From assembly GCA_032622095.1 (NCBI GenBank), contig CP136062.1, forward strand, positions 53,797,849 through 53,861,848: a stretch of DNA of 64,000 nt, read 5' to 3'. Under the pieces are notes generated by a model. It saw only the letters and a list, made by a program, of their open reading frames with translations, did not search any database and had not been told where the DNA came from. The stretch comes from Siphonodentalium dalli (Eukaryota; Mollusca; Scaphopoda; Gadilida; Siphonodentaliidae). Made by a program: the position numbers and the translations under genes. Below, piece by piece: positions 12,511 to 24,496 of this stretch. The stretch's first letter is position 1; every line of letters begins with the position of its first letter.

Positions 12511-13006
12511 TTGATTAAAGGTACTCAATCCGAACAGAGGGTCCCCATCTCAACAGATTCCAACAACAACAATCCGATCAGAGGGTCCTACGTTACTATT
12601 TATTTGGCTTTGGGGGTAAAAAATATTTGATTCGAGTCGAGGAACCCATCAAACAAAGCTCAGAGTTATTAGATATTTATTTTTGAAATTTGTTATTTAC
12701 TCGAGATGAGTACTAATAATTGCCTTCAACTGCCGTAATCTACTCGGGATGTGTACACCAAAATCTATTCAAACAGACAAGGATGGATAACTCTAAAATT
12801 AAGTGGTAATAATAACGCAATTTTGACTGAGTTCTGGGCCAGAAAGTATTCCCCATAATGAAAAATAATATATTTCTAAAATCGATATCTAACAAATCTG
12901 AGCTTTGATGGGTGACTTCCTCGACTCGAATCAAATATTTTTGACCCCCGAAGCCATTGAAATAGTAATTGAGAGGAGTTTTATCGGATTGAGTACCTTT
13001 AATCAA
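12511..13006. mobile_element. Fold-back (inverted-repeat) MITE-like element
   Basis: Ends are a perfect 23-bp inverted repeat beginning TTGATTAAAGGTACTCAATC (12511-12533 and 12984-13006). The arms continue imperfectly inward: 12600-12690 matches the complement of about 12870-12968, sharing ATTTGATTCGAGTCGAGGA. No ORF. A left-arm fragment at 4955-5043 is cut by the duplication breakpoint. Confidence 0.85.
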
Positions 13007-13160
13007 TATAGTTATATAGACACACATTTGTAAAAAAAATTCAATATTTCCAATAAGGCCAAAACAAAAAAGATGCTATGTTTCCGTACATCGACCGACT
13101 CTAAAAATAACCCGCGTCCCTAATCTTTTTATTAATATTTTGAGTCAAAAAGTTAAAATG

Positions 13161-13164
<4 letters not shown>

Positions 13165-13192
<28 letters not shown>
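13165..13192. repeat. Poly(A) run
   Basis: 28 consecutive A followed by ATATTTTAA. It could be the tail of an old retro-insertion, but no source sequence is recognised to its left. Confidence 0.9.
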
Positions 13193-13195
<3 letters not shown>

Positions 13196-14445
13196 TTTAA
13201 TTTTTTAATTTTGTTTAACCACTAATGCACATAAATATTGATGGTCATTAGTTTTCAAAACTCATGGTTTCTAACATATCCCTGTGAAGAGTGACCATGA
13301 AGTGACTGAGTGGATCTCATGCCTGCGTTATTCCTTGTTTGGGTCTTATCGAACATAGGAACACAATCAACAGACATGGTGGGTGTTTATCTGTATATAT
13401 ACATGTACATGTATAGAGGTTATCATCACATATGATAGGTGTACCATGTACATGCATAACTACTGTTTTAAAAAACCAGACATGCTAGGTTGGGTGTACT
13501 GACTACCTCCAGACAATGGGATGTAGTCATCACAATACAATATGGACTTTATATGGTATAATGGGCAAAATTCTTATAAAAAGTTAGCGACATGAATTTC
13601 GTACCAAGTTTATAGCCAGATTTATGAAAATGTGGTATGTGAATAATATAAAACATACTAGTAATTAAGCATGAAATAAGTTTGATCTTTTATCAATCTT
13701 AATGCATATTACCACTGTGTTGATCAAATAATACTTTCCCCTCAACCCGAGTTGGCATATTTTATGTCATTTCGGTCGAGGTAGTTCAATATTTCTGAAG
13801 CTGGATAGAAAATATCAAAATAAAATAAAATAAAACAAATTCCCTACCTACCTGCCCTTAGTTTTCTGCTCCGTTACCGGAAATATACAATCTTCTTTTT
13901 TTTGGCCTAACTCAATCCTACAATGGCTACATGCATGTGTGCATGATTTGGTGAGAAAGACACTATTACTTTTACATGTTCGTCGTTGGGATGTACGGTA
14001 CAAATCAATGCAGCAAGAAAAAAACAGGCTACTGATAAGTCTAAAATTTTAGACATCTTTAAAATTGTTAATTTATGTTGTTGTTCTTCTTCTTCTAATT
14101 GCTTGGACTGTGAAGTCATTCCTGTAATGGTCTCGTTGTACTATCTTCTCTTGTACTTTCTCGTGTGTTATTAACTGTTGTACATTAATTAATTAATTAA
14201 TTTTAAAATAGTATAAGACATTTGAACTTCATGGTCTTTTTTTTTAAATATTCAAATCCAATGATCGAATCTAATCGGCAGCCTGACTGATTTGAGAGTC
14301 GAATTAAAAAGGTTTTCGGTGATATGTTATACTAATAAAATTATATGGTACCAGTATACATGTACTTGTTTTGAAATTTGCACCACCATGATCAATTAGG
14401 TAGAGTTAAGTTCATATTATTCACTTTATGCTCTTTTCTTTTTAG
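13193..14445. other. No gene recognised
   Basis: AT-rich sequence. A minus-strand ORF at 13907-14119 has a short hydrophobic stretch but no family resemblance. Confidence 0.45.
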
Positions 14446-14654
14446 AAAAATGGTGAAAGTATTAAACAAGACCCGGACATATTTTGACTGTAACAAACGG
14501 AGGTGGAGGAAAGCAAAACGGTCTGGTATAAAGATATCTGATTCTAAAAAATTGCCAGTGACAATAGGTGCTATCTCAGATCCGCTTCCAGGCACATCTG
14601 TATGCAATGAAATGCAGACTACTGTTGTCATGTCGGCTGATAATGAGAATTATG
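14446..14654 (+). CDS. Possible first coding exon, unknown protein
   Basis: A strong pyrimidine tract ending CTTTTTAG (14445) precedes AAAAATGG, an acceptable start context with ATG at 14450. The frame runs 68 codons and meets a consensus donor GTATGT at 14655 (phase 1). The N-terminal third is basic (N-K-R-R-W-R-K-A-K-R), as in nuclear or DNA-binding proteins; the rest is Ser/Thr-rich. I do not recognise the family and see no partner exon downstream. It may be the start of a host gene or of a transposon-derived gene. Confidence 0.35.
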
Positions 14655-15149
14655 GTATGTTCCCTATCAACTTGAATATCCATGGAAAATACTGTATATA
14701 CATGTACATATATCATCTGCCTAATCCTCAAAATTGGCCCGACAATAAGCAATGCCATTAAGTGGAATTTATATAAATGCCCTAGTACATGTACTAGTAT
14801 TTATATTGCAGTGAGCCATTTTTCCTAATTTTGAGGGCTGATCTGCCTGGGTTAACAACATGTCAGCACTTGAAATTGACATTTTCCTTCTACTGCTTTC
14901 CTAATTACTTATAACTGCTTAAAATTCTAGGCTGGCTTCTATGACTTTTTCTACGGCATTGCCTTTTGTCGTAGCTTTTGTCGTTGTTTTTTTGTGGGCT
15001 GGAGAACAAAAAATCTTCACAAAAGCAAGTCAATTTATTTCAATCCCAATGATATTACTGTTAAACGCAACCTGTGCCATGTTTCGCGGGTCTGAAATGT
15101 CTTTTAATGTGTTAAACATGGGTTATAATAAACATAAAATTTAGATCAG

Positions 15150-16100
15150 GGTTCGGGTCGAAATTAGAAAAAGACACATAAAATCCGGATCCAGATCCGG
15201 GCATAAAGTTTGTCTGTAAATGGGCTCATTCTCGCGTGAAATCAATCCAAGCGCCATGTTCACCGTTTCCAAATAAACTGAGTTCCGCGTGGCTCAGCTG
15301 CCATTTAATGTATTAAATTCTTGACTATTTATATGAAATAGAAAAGAACTATTCGTATCCGAATCTGGGAATGATCTGATCTAACATCAACATCTATAAC
15401 CTAGTTCCACGCGACACAGTGTACATTTATTGTATTAAATAAGCATTACTTTATAAGAAGATAAATCCGGATCCGGGCATAATCTGTACCTTTAAATATT
15501 ATCAGTAAATACGTGGAAATTAATTCGGTTCCGCACATTGTGTGTACCTTTAAATACGATAATCATTCCGTGAAATCAATCCAACAGCCTAGTATAACGT
15601 CTCAAAATCAACTTATAACTTTGTTCCACGTGACATTTAATATATCAAAAAGACGATAATTTATATGGGAAAAAAGAGAGAGAAAAAAACCGGATCCGGA
15701 CATGATATCTACCTTTAAGTATGATCAATAATTACGAGATAATTAATTCGGATCCGGACATGGTGTGTTCCCTTAAATGCCATCATGATCACGTAAAATC
15801 AATACAACCGCCGTGTCTATATGAAAAAATAAGAAGTATGCTGATCCGGGCACGATATGTACCTTTAAATACGATTAATCGGGTTGAATGGGCACGACAG
15901 CCCTATATTGGTTTAATCTCACATCCTAACCAGTTTCCGCGTGTCAGAAACGGCTTTTAATGGGTTAAATGTGTGATAAAACAAGCATGAAATTCATACC
16001 CGAATCCGGGTCGAAATCCGGTAAAAAGACACCTAAATCCGGGTCGAAATCCGGGTCGAAATCCGGGTCGAAATCCGGGTCGAAATCCGGGATCCGGAAT
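15150..16100. repeat. Degenerate tandem sequence rich in GGATCCGG
   Basis: Repeated blocks combine (G)GATCCGG(GCA), TGTACCTTTAAATACGAT and TTCCGCGTG at irregular spacing of roughly 100-200 bp. The right end is a clean 12-bp array, listed separately. Confidence 0.65.
16035..16090. repeat. 12-bp tandem repeat (AAATCCGGGTCG)
   Basis: Four full units and a partial one at 16035, 16047, 16059, 16071 and 16083. It explains the P-D-F-D ORF on the minus strand. Confidence 0.95.
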
Positions 16101-17033
16101 CCGGTAAAAAGACACACCCCTATTAGCGCGCATGGAAGTTTCGTCGACAATTTTATAGCAAAGCTAATGTGGGTTTGCGTGCGACGTCACATGACATCAT
16201 TTCGACAAGCGTCATAAACAATAGTGTCTATACTTGAGTGCACATACTGCATTTCGGGACCATGTTAGATCTCAGGTTTGCTTCAACCAATCGACTTGAA
16301 ATTTGGTGAGTCATCTTTTACGACACGGTATAGGCCGTAGTATAAAATTGGGCCACATTGCACCATTGGTTGAAAAGTTATAAACGCGCCAAAAGCGTGA
16401 CTGAGTTATACACAGACGCACACGGACATGCATGTTTATGGTGTCAAACGCGGGCATCTCTCGGAACCATCACATATGAGAACATCACAAAAAATGAATG
16501 TAGGTGATTTTGAGTGCTCAATTCTTCAAAAGTTCACCTGATAGATAATTATTCTGTATATATCTGGTTAAGGGTTATAACGAGATTTGCTCCATGTGTT
16601 CTGTGAGTACATACTGGAACACACCAGGTTCACACTCTGAACTGAAAACGGAATTTAAATTGAGGACAAGACACACGACTGTCATGTGAGATAAAACGAG
16701 GACGTGCAATACACACCGATAGAGGTATTCAACTGGGGACAGGGTCAATGTGTATGTATCACGATACCTAAATGGACACAGATGAGATGTATTCCCCGTG
16801 CATTTATATTGATAGCATACTCCGTTGAAAATCTTTTTATCTTGTTAAAACATACTGATGGATTATATATTAGTACAATTATCAAACATGAAACATGAAC
16901 ATATTTATTCATCGGTTATCTTTTCGGAAGATTCTGTGCGTTTTCTTACATGGTGGCTGGCAACCTTTGTGTCATACAAATATGGATATCATTGGAACCG
17001 GTTCCTTGACCACATTGTGATAGTTACAGTTAT
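16100..17033. other. No gene recognised
   Basis: 16280-16310 contains CAATCGACTTGAAATTTGGTG, like the core of the pearl-like elements, so an old remnant may be here. Otherwise nothing. Confidence 0.4.
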
Positions 17034-17252
17034 GCCCTGTGCCAATGCATTCTCTTATATATGCGAGTCGACCATAGGTCGCCTCGCATATATAAGAGAA
17101 TGCATTGGCCTAAAAAAAATCTTTTTACCATTTTGTCTTACATTCTTTAACAATTTTATAATTTTTAATGTGTTAAGCCAATGCATTCTCTTATATATGC
17201 GAGGCGACCTATGGTCGACTCGCATATATAAGAGAATGCATTGACACAGGGC
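17034..17252. repeat. Hairpin-within-hairpin element, complete copy
   Basis: Two hairpins in one palindrome. The first (17041-17109) has 27-nt perfect arms (CCAATGCATTCTCTTATATA...) around a 15-nt loop. The second (17177-17244) is its inverted copy. The pair is itself a near-perfect 219-bp inverted repeat bounded by GCCCTGTG/CACAGGGC, with a ~65-bp spacer. Relatives lie at 34855, 38465 and 58146. Confidence 0.9.
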
Positions 17253-18639
17253 CCTTCTGTTGGGTAAAGGGTTAACCAAAATTGCATCTTATATAAGAGA
17301 GCAGCTCATCGTGTATCTTCCAAATTTTGACGATCTTACTCTCTCTTGGCGCGGCGCCAAGTATCTGAAATCCCATTGTTTTAAAACAAAATTGTCATCA
17401 ATGTCCTTGATTTTGTATGAACCATTTTTCCATAATAGACACATCGTCTAATCCCGAGCAACAACCATATCAAGTATGAAATCAATCCGAAGCACGTTTG
17501 TGTTCTGAAACAGACACATAATCTTCGGACAAATGGATGGACGAACGTCAGGACCGGCTCTAATTAAGTCATTAAATTGAAGACATTAACTCAACAAATC
17601 GGTTTTGTGAACTGTTCTCGAGATGTTATTGAAAGTAACCTGAATTCCAAGTTTCCCCAGAACCATTGAGCAAGTTAGCATGCTATCTAAATTGGAGTTT
17701 CCACGTCATCCGCTTGCGTCTTCATCAAACCATGGTGTGTAAACGAACTCTACTATCATTCTGATTACGTGTCGATGGTCATGAGCAAGATTCCGTCTAT
17801 TTTGGGATCTCAGGTGAATGTCATCATCCTAAATTAACTCTTCACGACCAATGAGCTATTTCATGGGACCCCAAATTATCTATCAGTTTCAAAAACATAG
17901 TGCTTCATTTATTATCGAGCCAGATATTATACCCTGTATGTATTTTGATAAATTAACGAAGTGAAAGCTCAAAACATCTGCCGAGAAATACAACCATCTG
18001 AAAACCCATTGAGAACCGTTAATGGTCCATATGAACCATTCTGATAAGACAATTGGTTCTAATCAGAGATGCGGTTTTAAATTTCTGTTTCCCAATAATA
18101 TAACTAAGGAGAAATTTGTATTTTATATTTGTTTTTACAAAAGTATGTTTAATAGCGTACTATAAAACATTGGTAGAATATCCTAACATCATTAATTACA
18201 AATTATTTAAACACTGTACTGGATTTACAAGTACTATAAACCCACTGTTAATTGTTCAACAAATTTGTATCTACAAACAATTTTGTAATAATTTGTAATT
18301 ACAAATTATAAACTGTTATAGTATAGGTAGGGCCCTGGCACTAGCAGACATTCACGAACTACTCCAGAGTTCATGGAAATATCATGGATGTTCTGACCTA
18401 GTATAAACTTTCTTTACCCAAAAAGCTGTAAAAAGACACTTGTCTAGGGGGGCGGGTCGCATCTTCAATTATTACTCGAGCAATTTGCACTGGTATACAT
18501 CATGGTGATATCTGGAGAAACAATTAAGGGTGGAAATTAGTTTTATTTGTATCAAATAATTAAATAAAAAAAAAGTATAACACTATATTTACCAATTTCT
18601 CAGTTCGTCAAATCAAATAACAAAAACTATGCAATCAAT
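17253..18639. other. No gene recognised
   Basis: AT-rich. An AATTTGTAATTACAAATT palindrome occurs near 18284-18308. No coding or repeat structure beyond that. Confidence 0.45.
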
Positions 18640-19424
18640 CACAGGGACCCACCAACGTGAAGGGTACCTTATAGTACTACTATATATATACTGGTATAAC
18701 CCACCGGTCTACGAATTTCACACCAAGTCAACAAACGGTCAATTTACGAGCAAATTAAAAATAAAATGCAATAAACATCTGATTAGAAACTTGATCTTCA
18801 ATTCAGACGCACACTTTTGTAGTTATTTTTCATTTTTGGTGTTTTCAGAAAATAATCTGGGTGATTGTTGCCTGGAAGCGTTAACCAATCAGATTTCACT
18901 TCCTCATTGTAACACGTGTTCAGACTTGGTTTATTTACAATCATAAATCGTATCTAATTCGTATAATATCCGCAGCATACAACAACATTTCGACACTCGT
19001 GAGTTAACAATAGTATGGATGATACTTGGCCATTAACTTGACTTTGGGTCACCTTATTAATCTAACAATGCAAATCGATGCGTATTAACAATTTTCAAAT
19101 ATCCCGCGGACTTTAAATCGAAACGCGATCTCATTGGTCCCGGTTTGTTTACCTTTGTCCCAGGCCTCTGTCGACTTAGCAAGTTGAGAACTCATTCCGC
19201 GTTTGGACACTGATATTTCGAGTATTTGTTGGTGGCTTTCTATATGGTATCAAAATGAAAGTCATTCAATTTGTGCAAGTGAAACTTGAACGGATCGATA
19301 GAAATATTTCATTTGCTCGTAAATTGACTGTTTGTTGACATGATATGAAAATCGTGGACCGGTGGTTTATACCCCTATATATAGTATTACTATAAGGTAC
19401 CTATCACGTTGGTGGGTCCCTGTG
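18640..19424. mobile_element. 785-bp terminal-inverted-repeat element
   Basis: Arms 18640-18756 and 19311-19424 are inverted copies (shared CACAGGGACCCACCAACGTG and ACCTTATAGTA), diverging mildly inward. No transposase ORF lies between them, so it is non-autonomous. A TSD is not clean; ATCAAT flanks both sides. CAGGG ends are seen in hAT elements, but the superfamily is not established. Confidence 0.8.
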
Positions 19425-20266
19425 GTATCAATGAATGTAATTTGCCTGTCCCTATTTGGGGTGTGTCCACATTTGAAACTCTATTTTTACTTCTCATATT
19501 CAGTTTCATATCCCTAGCACTGAAAGCTGTTATATCAATTCGGCCTGTCAGTTTCAGTCAAGATACCGATATTAGATCTAACAGGCAACGTGAAGGGAAA
19601 TAACATGACACATTCTTCGTAAAATGGATGTATCCGCCTTACTCGTAAGCATAACATCAGATATCTTACAAAATACCAGTTGTGTGTCCCCATTTAAATG
19701 TCACAAGCATTGTGAAAATATTGGGAGCTAATGATCCATGCAGGTCAGCGAAGTATGAGTTCCTGCAGCACCCTAAACTTGCTTAGTCGTTTTGACATAC
19801 CCGATATGTCTTGATGATTGTTTCATATTGTTATTGGGTAGTCATATGCTTTGATCATGAGTGTGTCAATGACACCGAAGTTCCAACTTGGCACTAAACT
19901 TTTGAAGCATTTATTGGGTAGACAATCTGAAATGGCAAGGATGACTGAGGTGTAATAATAGTCGTTAAGTCTTGGAATCATATGGACATTAATTTTGTAA
20001 ATGACAGAAATTGGAAAAGTCTGAGAAATGAATGTATGATGCGGATTTTGATAAGTTCGTTGTCCAATTGAACGCATGAGTCGGGGTAAGGTAGTGTTGT
20101 CTACTAACTGCATGTCATTGTCATTTTTCTGTGTTCATGGATATGATAGTGGAAATCGAATCTTGGAAAATGAGAAGCTTCGATATTAGATTTGAGAACG
20201 ATTTTTGGCGATCTGGGGTGGTAAAATGGTATTAGTGGAGCAATGCATGAATACTCAAATCCTGTT
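19425..20266. other. No gene recognised
   Basis: No recognisable exon or repeat. Confidence 0.4.
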
Positions 20267-20368
20267 TAGTGAATTGTTCGAACTGTTTGTTGAAGCATTT
20301 TAAACCTGCATGTATTTTAAATACAAGCAGGTATGAAATGCTGCACAACCACTTCGAACAATTTACTA
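20267..20368. repeat. ~100-bp imperfect palindrome
   Basis: TAGTGAATTGTTCGAA and its inverted partner bound a hairpin centred on GTATTTTAAATAC. Arms are about 48 bp with scattered mismatches. It is a probable small fold-back element. Confidence 0.75.
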
Positions 20369-22124
20369 GCTGATATTAAAACATTCTTCAACAAGTTACT
20401 ATTCTGTCTATAGATTCAATGTATTTCTTCATAAGGTTTTGTTTTTCAGAAGTGTAGCACATAGTATATAGATAGTCATTGCTCTCACTGTATACAAGGT
20501 CACGATAAAAAATTGAACTCGGTGGTGAGCGGGGGTCTGTGATACAAAGAAATAATTTAGGGTAGCTCAGTAAATATTAGGGTCTGTCGCGTTCCCTGAA
20601 TAAAACCTTTTTTTCATTTGCATAGGGAATTGTATTTGTCTTATGATGAGTGTGTATGACCTTGAGAATTTATATTGATTTATGTCATGGATAGCTATCA
20701 CAAACTATCACAGGAAACATTGTAAATATTGTAAACATTATTAATTATGTCAATTTGTTTGTATGTATTACATGTTCTGTTCGAAATTAAATATTGTTTA
20801 CACCAACATTGTAAAAACAAAAATCTAGGTTACAGCTTCAAATACTGTGTAACCTGTGAACGGCTTCTGGTAGGTTAAGGCTTTTGGAAAGTGTGTAACC
20901 TGTAAACAGGTTACGCAATAAGTTCCTTATATCGTGCCCTGCAAATACTATAATGTTAGGTCTCCAATTGTTGTGCTTGCACCTATTGTGTGTCTCCAAA
21001 TGGAAACACATGGTCACCGAAAGAACTATTTTATATATTCAAGTACTATAAAATTAGGTCCCCAGTTGTCGTGTTGTGTGTGTCCTCAATTGGAAACACA
21101 CTGTTAATGAAATAGATTTCACACAAAACGGCGGAAGTGTCTTTAACTGGGGACATTTCGAATTTCAGAATTATTCAATATATTTAAATACTATAATGTT
21201 ATGTCACCAGTTTAGTTTGCACTTGTTGTGTGGGTCTCCAATTGAAAACACACTGTTACTGGAATATATTTTACACGTAAAAACAGAAGTGTTTATAATG
21301 CTGTACAACGGGAAATGGTGGTTGCATGTTCACTAACTTCCTGAAATCCAAAAAATAATTTAGAGTCGCACAGGAAATATTAGGGCCTGTCTGAATAAAC
21401 CCCCCCCTCGGCCTTATATAAAACAGATTTCACACGTGAAGACAGAAGCTACTATAACAGAGGACATTTCAACTTTCAGAACTATTTTATATATTCAAAT
21501 ACTATGAAGTTAGGTCCCCAATTGTTGTGTTCGCACCTGATGTGTGTGTCCTCAATTGGAAACACACAGTTAATGAAATAGATTTTACACATAAAGACAG
21601 AAGTGTCTTTAACTGGGGACATTTCGAATTTCAGAATTATTCAATATATATTTAAATACTATAATGTTAGGTCACCTGTTTAGTTTGCACCTGTTGAGTG
21701 TGTGTCTCCAATTGAAAACATAATAACTGAGGACATGATACATTTGGTCCGTATTTCAAACGATAAACGGGAAATCGGTGTATAATGACACAATGGTGGT
21801 ATGCAAATGAGTGTGGACTCTGGTTCAACTGGTAACGCATCATTGGGGACTTTACCTAGAAATGAAAAATACATAGCCTTTCCAATGACTCCTAGACGAA
21901 TTTCAATACGTTTCTATGAATGAAAACAAACGGGGACGTCCCCATTTGATGCGCGTCCCTAGTATGAAGGTTACATACGGACGATTGTCCCCGTTTGCCA
22001 TCATTCACCAGAGCACCCCCCCCCACACACACACCCCACAAACACCCCCACCAACATAGCATCACCCACACACATTACCCCCTCTCTCTCCCCTCCATAT
22101 CTCTCCATCTCTCTTTCTCGTCAC

Positions 22125-22277
22125 CGAATCCGCTCGTGCTGAGTGTGATGAAGCAGAAGTAAGCAGACTGCAGTCAATCCCAGCCTTCCCACAGTCCAAA
22201 GAGCACTGCGCCGCCGAAGATGTATCCGGCAATCACGATCATCGTCACCGTCAGCGGCACGGTGATTGCGGCACTGC
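22125..22277 (-). pseudogene. K2P potassium channel exon remnant (M3 and second pore loop)
   Basis: The minus strand reads V-P-L-T-V-T-M-I-V-I-A-G-Y-I-F-G-G-A-V-L-F (third transmembrane helix), W-E-G-W-D, a TGA at 22176-22174, then L-Q-S-A-Y-F-C-F-I-T-L-S-T-S-G-F-G-D. That is the M3-P2 region of two-pore-domain potassium channels, where the stop replaces a Trp codon (TGG) and the filter has Ser for the usual Ile or Val of T-I-G-F-G-D. Splice-like signals fit: acceptor AACAG before 22277, and a possible GT inside the Gly codon at 22125. Flanking sequence is not channel-like. The nonsense codon, the filter change and the isolation all point to a dead exon. Confidence 0.75.
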
Positions 22278-23564
22278 CTGTTATTTTGCTCGAAAGAGCA
22301 TAAAATTGTCTACATTTTGGTGACAAGCCGACCAATATATCTCTTATAGTTTACGAGTACTACATCGTCAAACTTTGAAATTCGATTATCTCGTAACATT
22401 GAAAAGGGCACTTAGAACAAGTTGGAACTGAGGTGACGATTTACGCGCCGAGTAATGAGTGCCGTGTGCCCCTTTTAATGATGTCATAGCGTGGGTGCAT
22501 ATAAGAGTGTACTGTGAAAGGTTATAGCGCAGAAACAAACAGGAGAGATATTTTAATTAGTTATTAATGCTGATTCAAAGAGAAACACCACGAGGCCAGA
22601 GACTGACCCGATTAGTGTGCATCTGTGAAATGCATCGGTATAACCCGCAAGATGGAAGTTGAATGTTTTGAGCCACTGTGCAATGGATCTATCAGTCTGT
22701 CTACGTCTGGCTCTGTCCCTCTCTGTCTCTCTCTCTTTCATCTGCTACTCCTTGGTATTCTCAACACATGTTTTAACGCTTGTTAGAGTTTGAGATGAGC
22801 CTCGTTTGGTTACTTACGACCATGAAAGTAATATGACCTGTATAAAGAGCATTTACTTTATTAAAGGGGAATATCCAAGAAGGTAGATGACTCGGGGGGT
22901 TTAATATTTTGTGAGGGAAGAAAGACGAGACCTTAGCTTTGTTGTCTCTGTCAGCACACTTAATGACACGTGTTTGTGATGAAGGTTATAGCGCACCAGG
23001 CGAGAGATTTTAATCCTTTTTAATAATGTGGATTCAAAGAGCAGAGCAATGGCTGTAGAATGTGAAGCCTCGAAAATTCCAGAATGATTCGATTAATCTA
23101 TTCTGTGAATGATTGTGCAATACTTTACCATGAGATTAAACCAGACGCTCTTCAAATGTCTTCAAATGAGAACATGTTATGGGCCCATGAACTGTGGCGA
23201 TTCAAACTGAAGCTTATATTATGATGGCCAGGCGAACTTTCCAAATGCATTGGGAGATCATGTGATACAAGTACTTTTGAGAGCATTATGTGTTTTGTAT
23301 CAGATGCAGACAGTGTGTTGTGGATTGTAATGAGTTTTACTGCCCAACTGGCAGGTCACGTGACGACTTTGAGAATATGCTTTTTTATCACATAATTTGG
23401 CCATAAAAGAAGTTTTATAATTATCGGTAATAGACACGTTTAATATCAGCGCGTGCGATGACGTCACGGCGTTCTTCAAATAACTTGCGATCGCTGTAGT
23501 TTATGATTGTTGTTTTCGATGAATATTTCGCGTTGCTTCGGGTTTATTTGATCATGTGATAAAA

Positions 23565-23710
23565 GGTATCTCACACTCGTCCTATTTTATACGTAATTTA
23601 TCAACCTCGTCCTCTAAATTCTATTTGAGCCTCGGTAAACCTCGGCTCAAATCGAATTTAGTGAACTCGGTTGATAAATTCCGTATAAAATAGAAACTCA
23701 TGTGAGATCC
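23565..23710. repeat. 146-bp hairpin (second copy at 27270-27415)
   Basis: Arms of about 70 bp (GTATCTCAC...CCTATTTTATACG against its complement) around a short loop at TAAAC. Pairing is imperfect. It is repeated exactly in the second tandem unit. Confidence 0.85.
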
Positions 23711-24195
23711 TCTATATATGAGATACGCTCTGTTATTGTTTTTTTTTTCACATTCTAGAAAATTCTTACTTCCTAGAGGTAATCTGCATATGCATTATTG
23801 GATATGTTGAAATATCTATGGGCATGGCGCTAAATGATTTCTGAGAAGATGGATGAGAGCGAGAGAAACGATATTTATTGATAAAAGGTACATTAAGATC
23901 CGGAAAATTTGACGTTTAAAATAGGTTTTATTCTTGAACAATTTAAAGTTTAAAAAGATTTGAAATATTTTTGAACATTTTAAATTATTTGCTAATTTTT
24001 TGAAAAATTTAGGTTTGTTGAGGTTTTTCATGTGTTTTTCGAGTTAGGAATTTTTTTAAAGTTTTTAAAGTTTTTCATTTTTTTTTTTTGTGGAAAATTT
24101 TTAAGTTTTTCAAGTTTTTCATTTTTTTTTTCATTTTTGAAAAATTTCATTTCAATTTTTTTAAGTTTTAACATTTTTTTTCACTGCGAGTTCTT

Positions 24196-24490
24196 ATGTA
24201 ACTTTAACAGTCATCCACAGTGTGTGTCGTGTGTCACTTTAACATTCATACACAGTGAGTGTGGAGTGTGCCTTTATATTTAGTTTATGGGTACCGAGTG
24301 TCCCTTTAACATTATACTGAGAGTGCTCCCCTTTGACATTCACGCACTGTGTGCACATTGTGTCACTTTAATATTCACACAGAATGCATTGTGTCCCTTT
24401 AATATGCACCCCCTTTGATAGCCGAGTGTGTCTTTAAATTGACTTTATGAGTACCGAGTGTCCCTTTAACATTCACGGGCACATTGTCTC
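24196..24490. repeat. Degenerate GTGTCCCTTTAAYATTCAC repeat (second copy 27901-28275)
   Basis: Many imperfect units of about 35-45 bp built on GTGTCCCTTTAA plus ATTCACACA. The same phrase appears singly near 38350 and 58108. Confidence 0.7.
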
Positions 24491-24496
24491 ACTTTA

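Larger units (their letters stand above)
7555..12599. repeat. Segmental duplication, copy B
   Basis: Second copy of 1-5043. Here the LINE and the fold-back element at the right end continue as intact sequence. Copy B therefore looks like the original context and copy A like the rearranged one, at least at the right-hand breakpoint. Confidence 0.95.
20791..24496. repeat. Tandem duplication, unit 1 (about 3.7 kb)
   Basis: Directly repeated at 24497-28203 with offset 3705-3707. The only differences noticed are single-base indels in C-runs (21410, 22016) and one near 24196. The junctions share TTAAATATT/TTTAATATT, a microhomology. The unit holds diverged ~150-bp repeats with CTATAATGTTAGGTC (20940-21720), the K2P exon remnant, a 146-bp hairpin, a T-rich tract (24000-24190) and a GTGTCCCTTTAACATTCAC repeat (24196-24490). 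Confidence 0.95.

Noticed and set aside
13907-14119. Minus-strand ORF with a hydrophobic stretch
   Set aside because: A single hydrophobic run of this size is common by chance in AT-rich DNA, and no splice or homology support was found.
15965-16217. ORFs with P-D-F-D or S-G-S-K repeats
   Set aside because: They come from the 12-bp AAATCCGGGTCG array.
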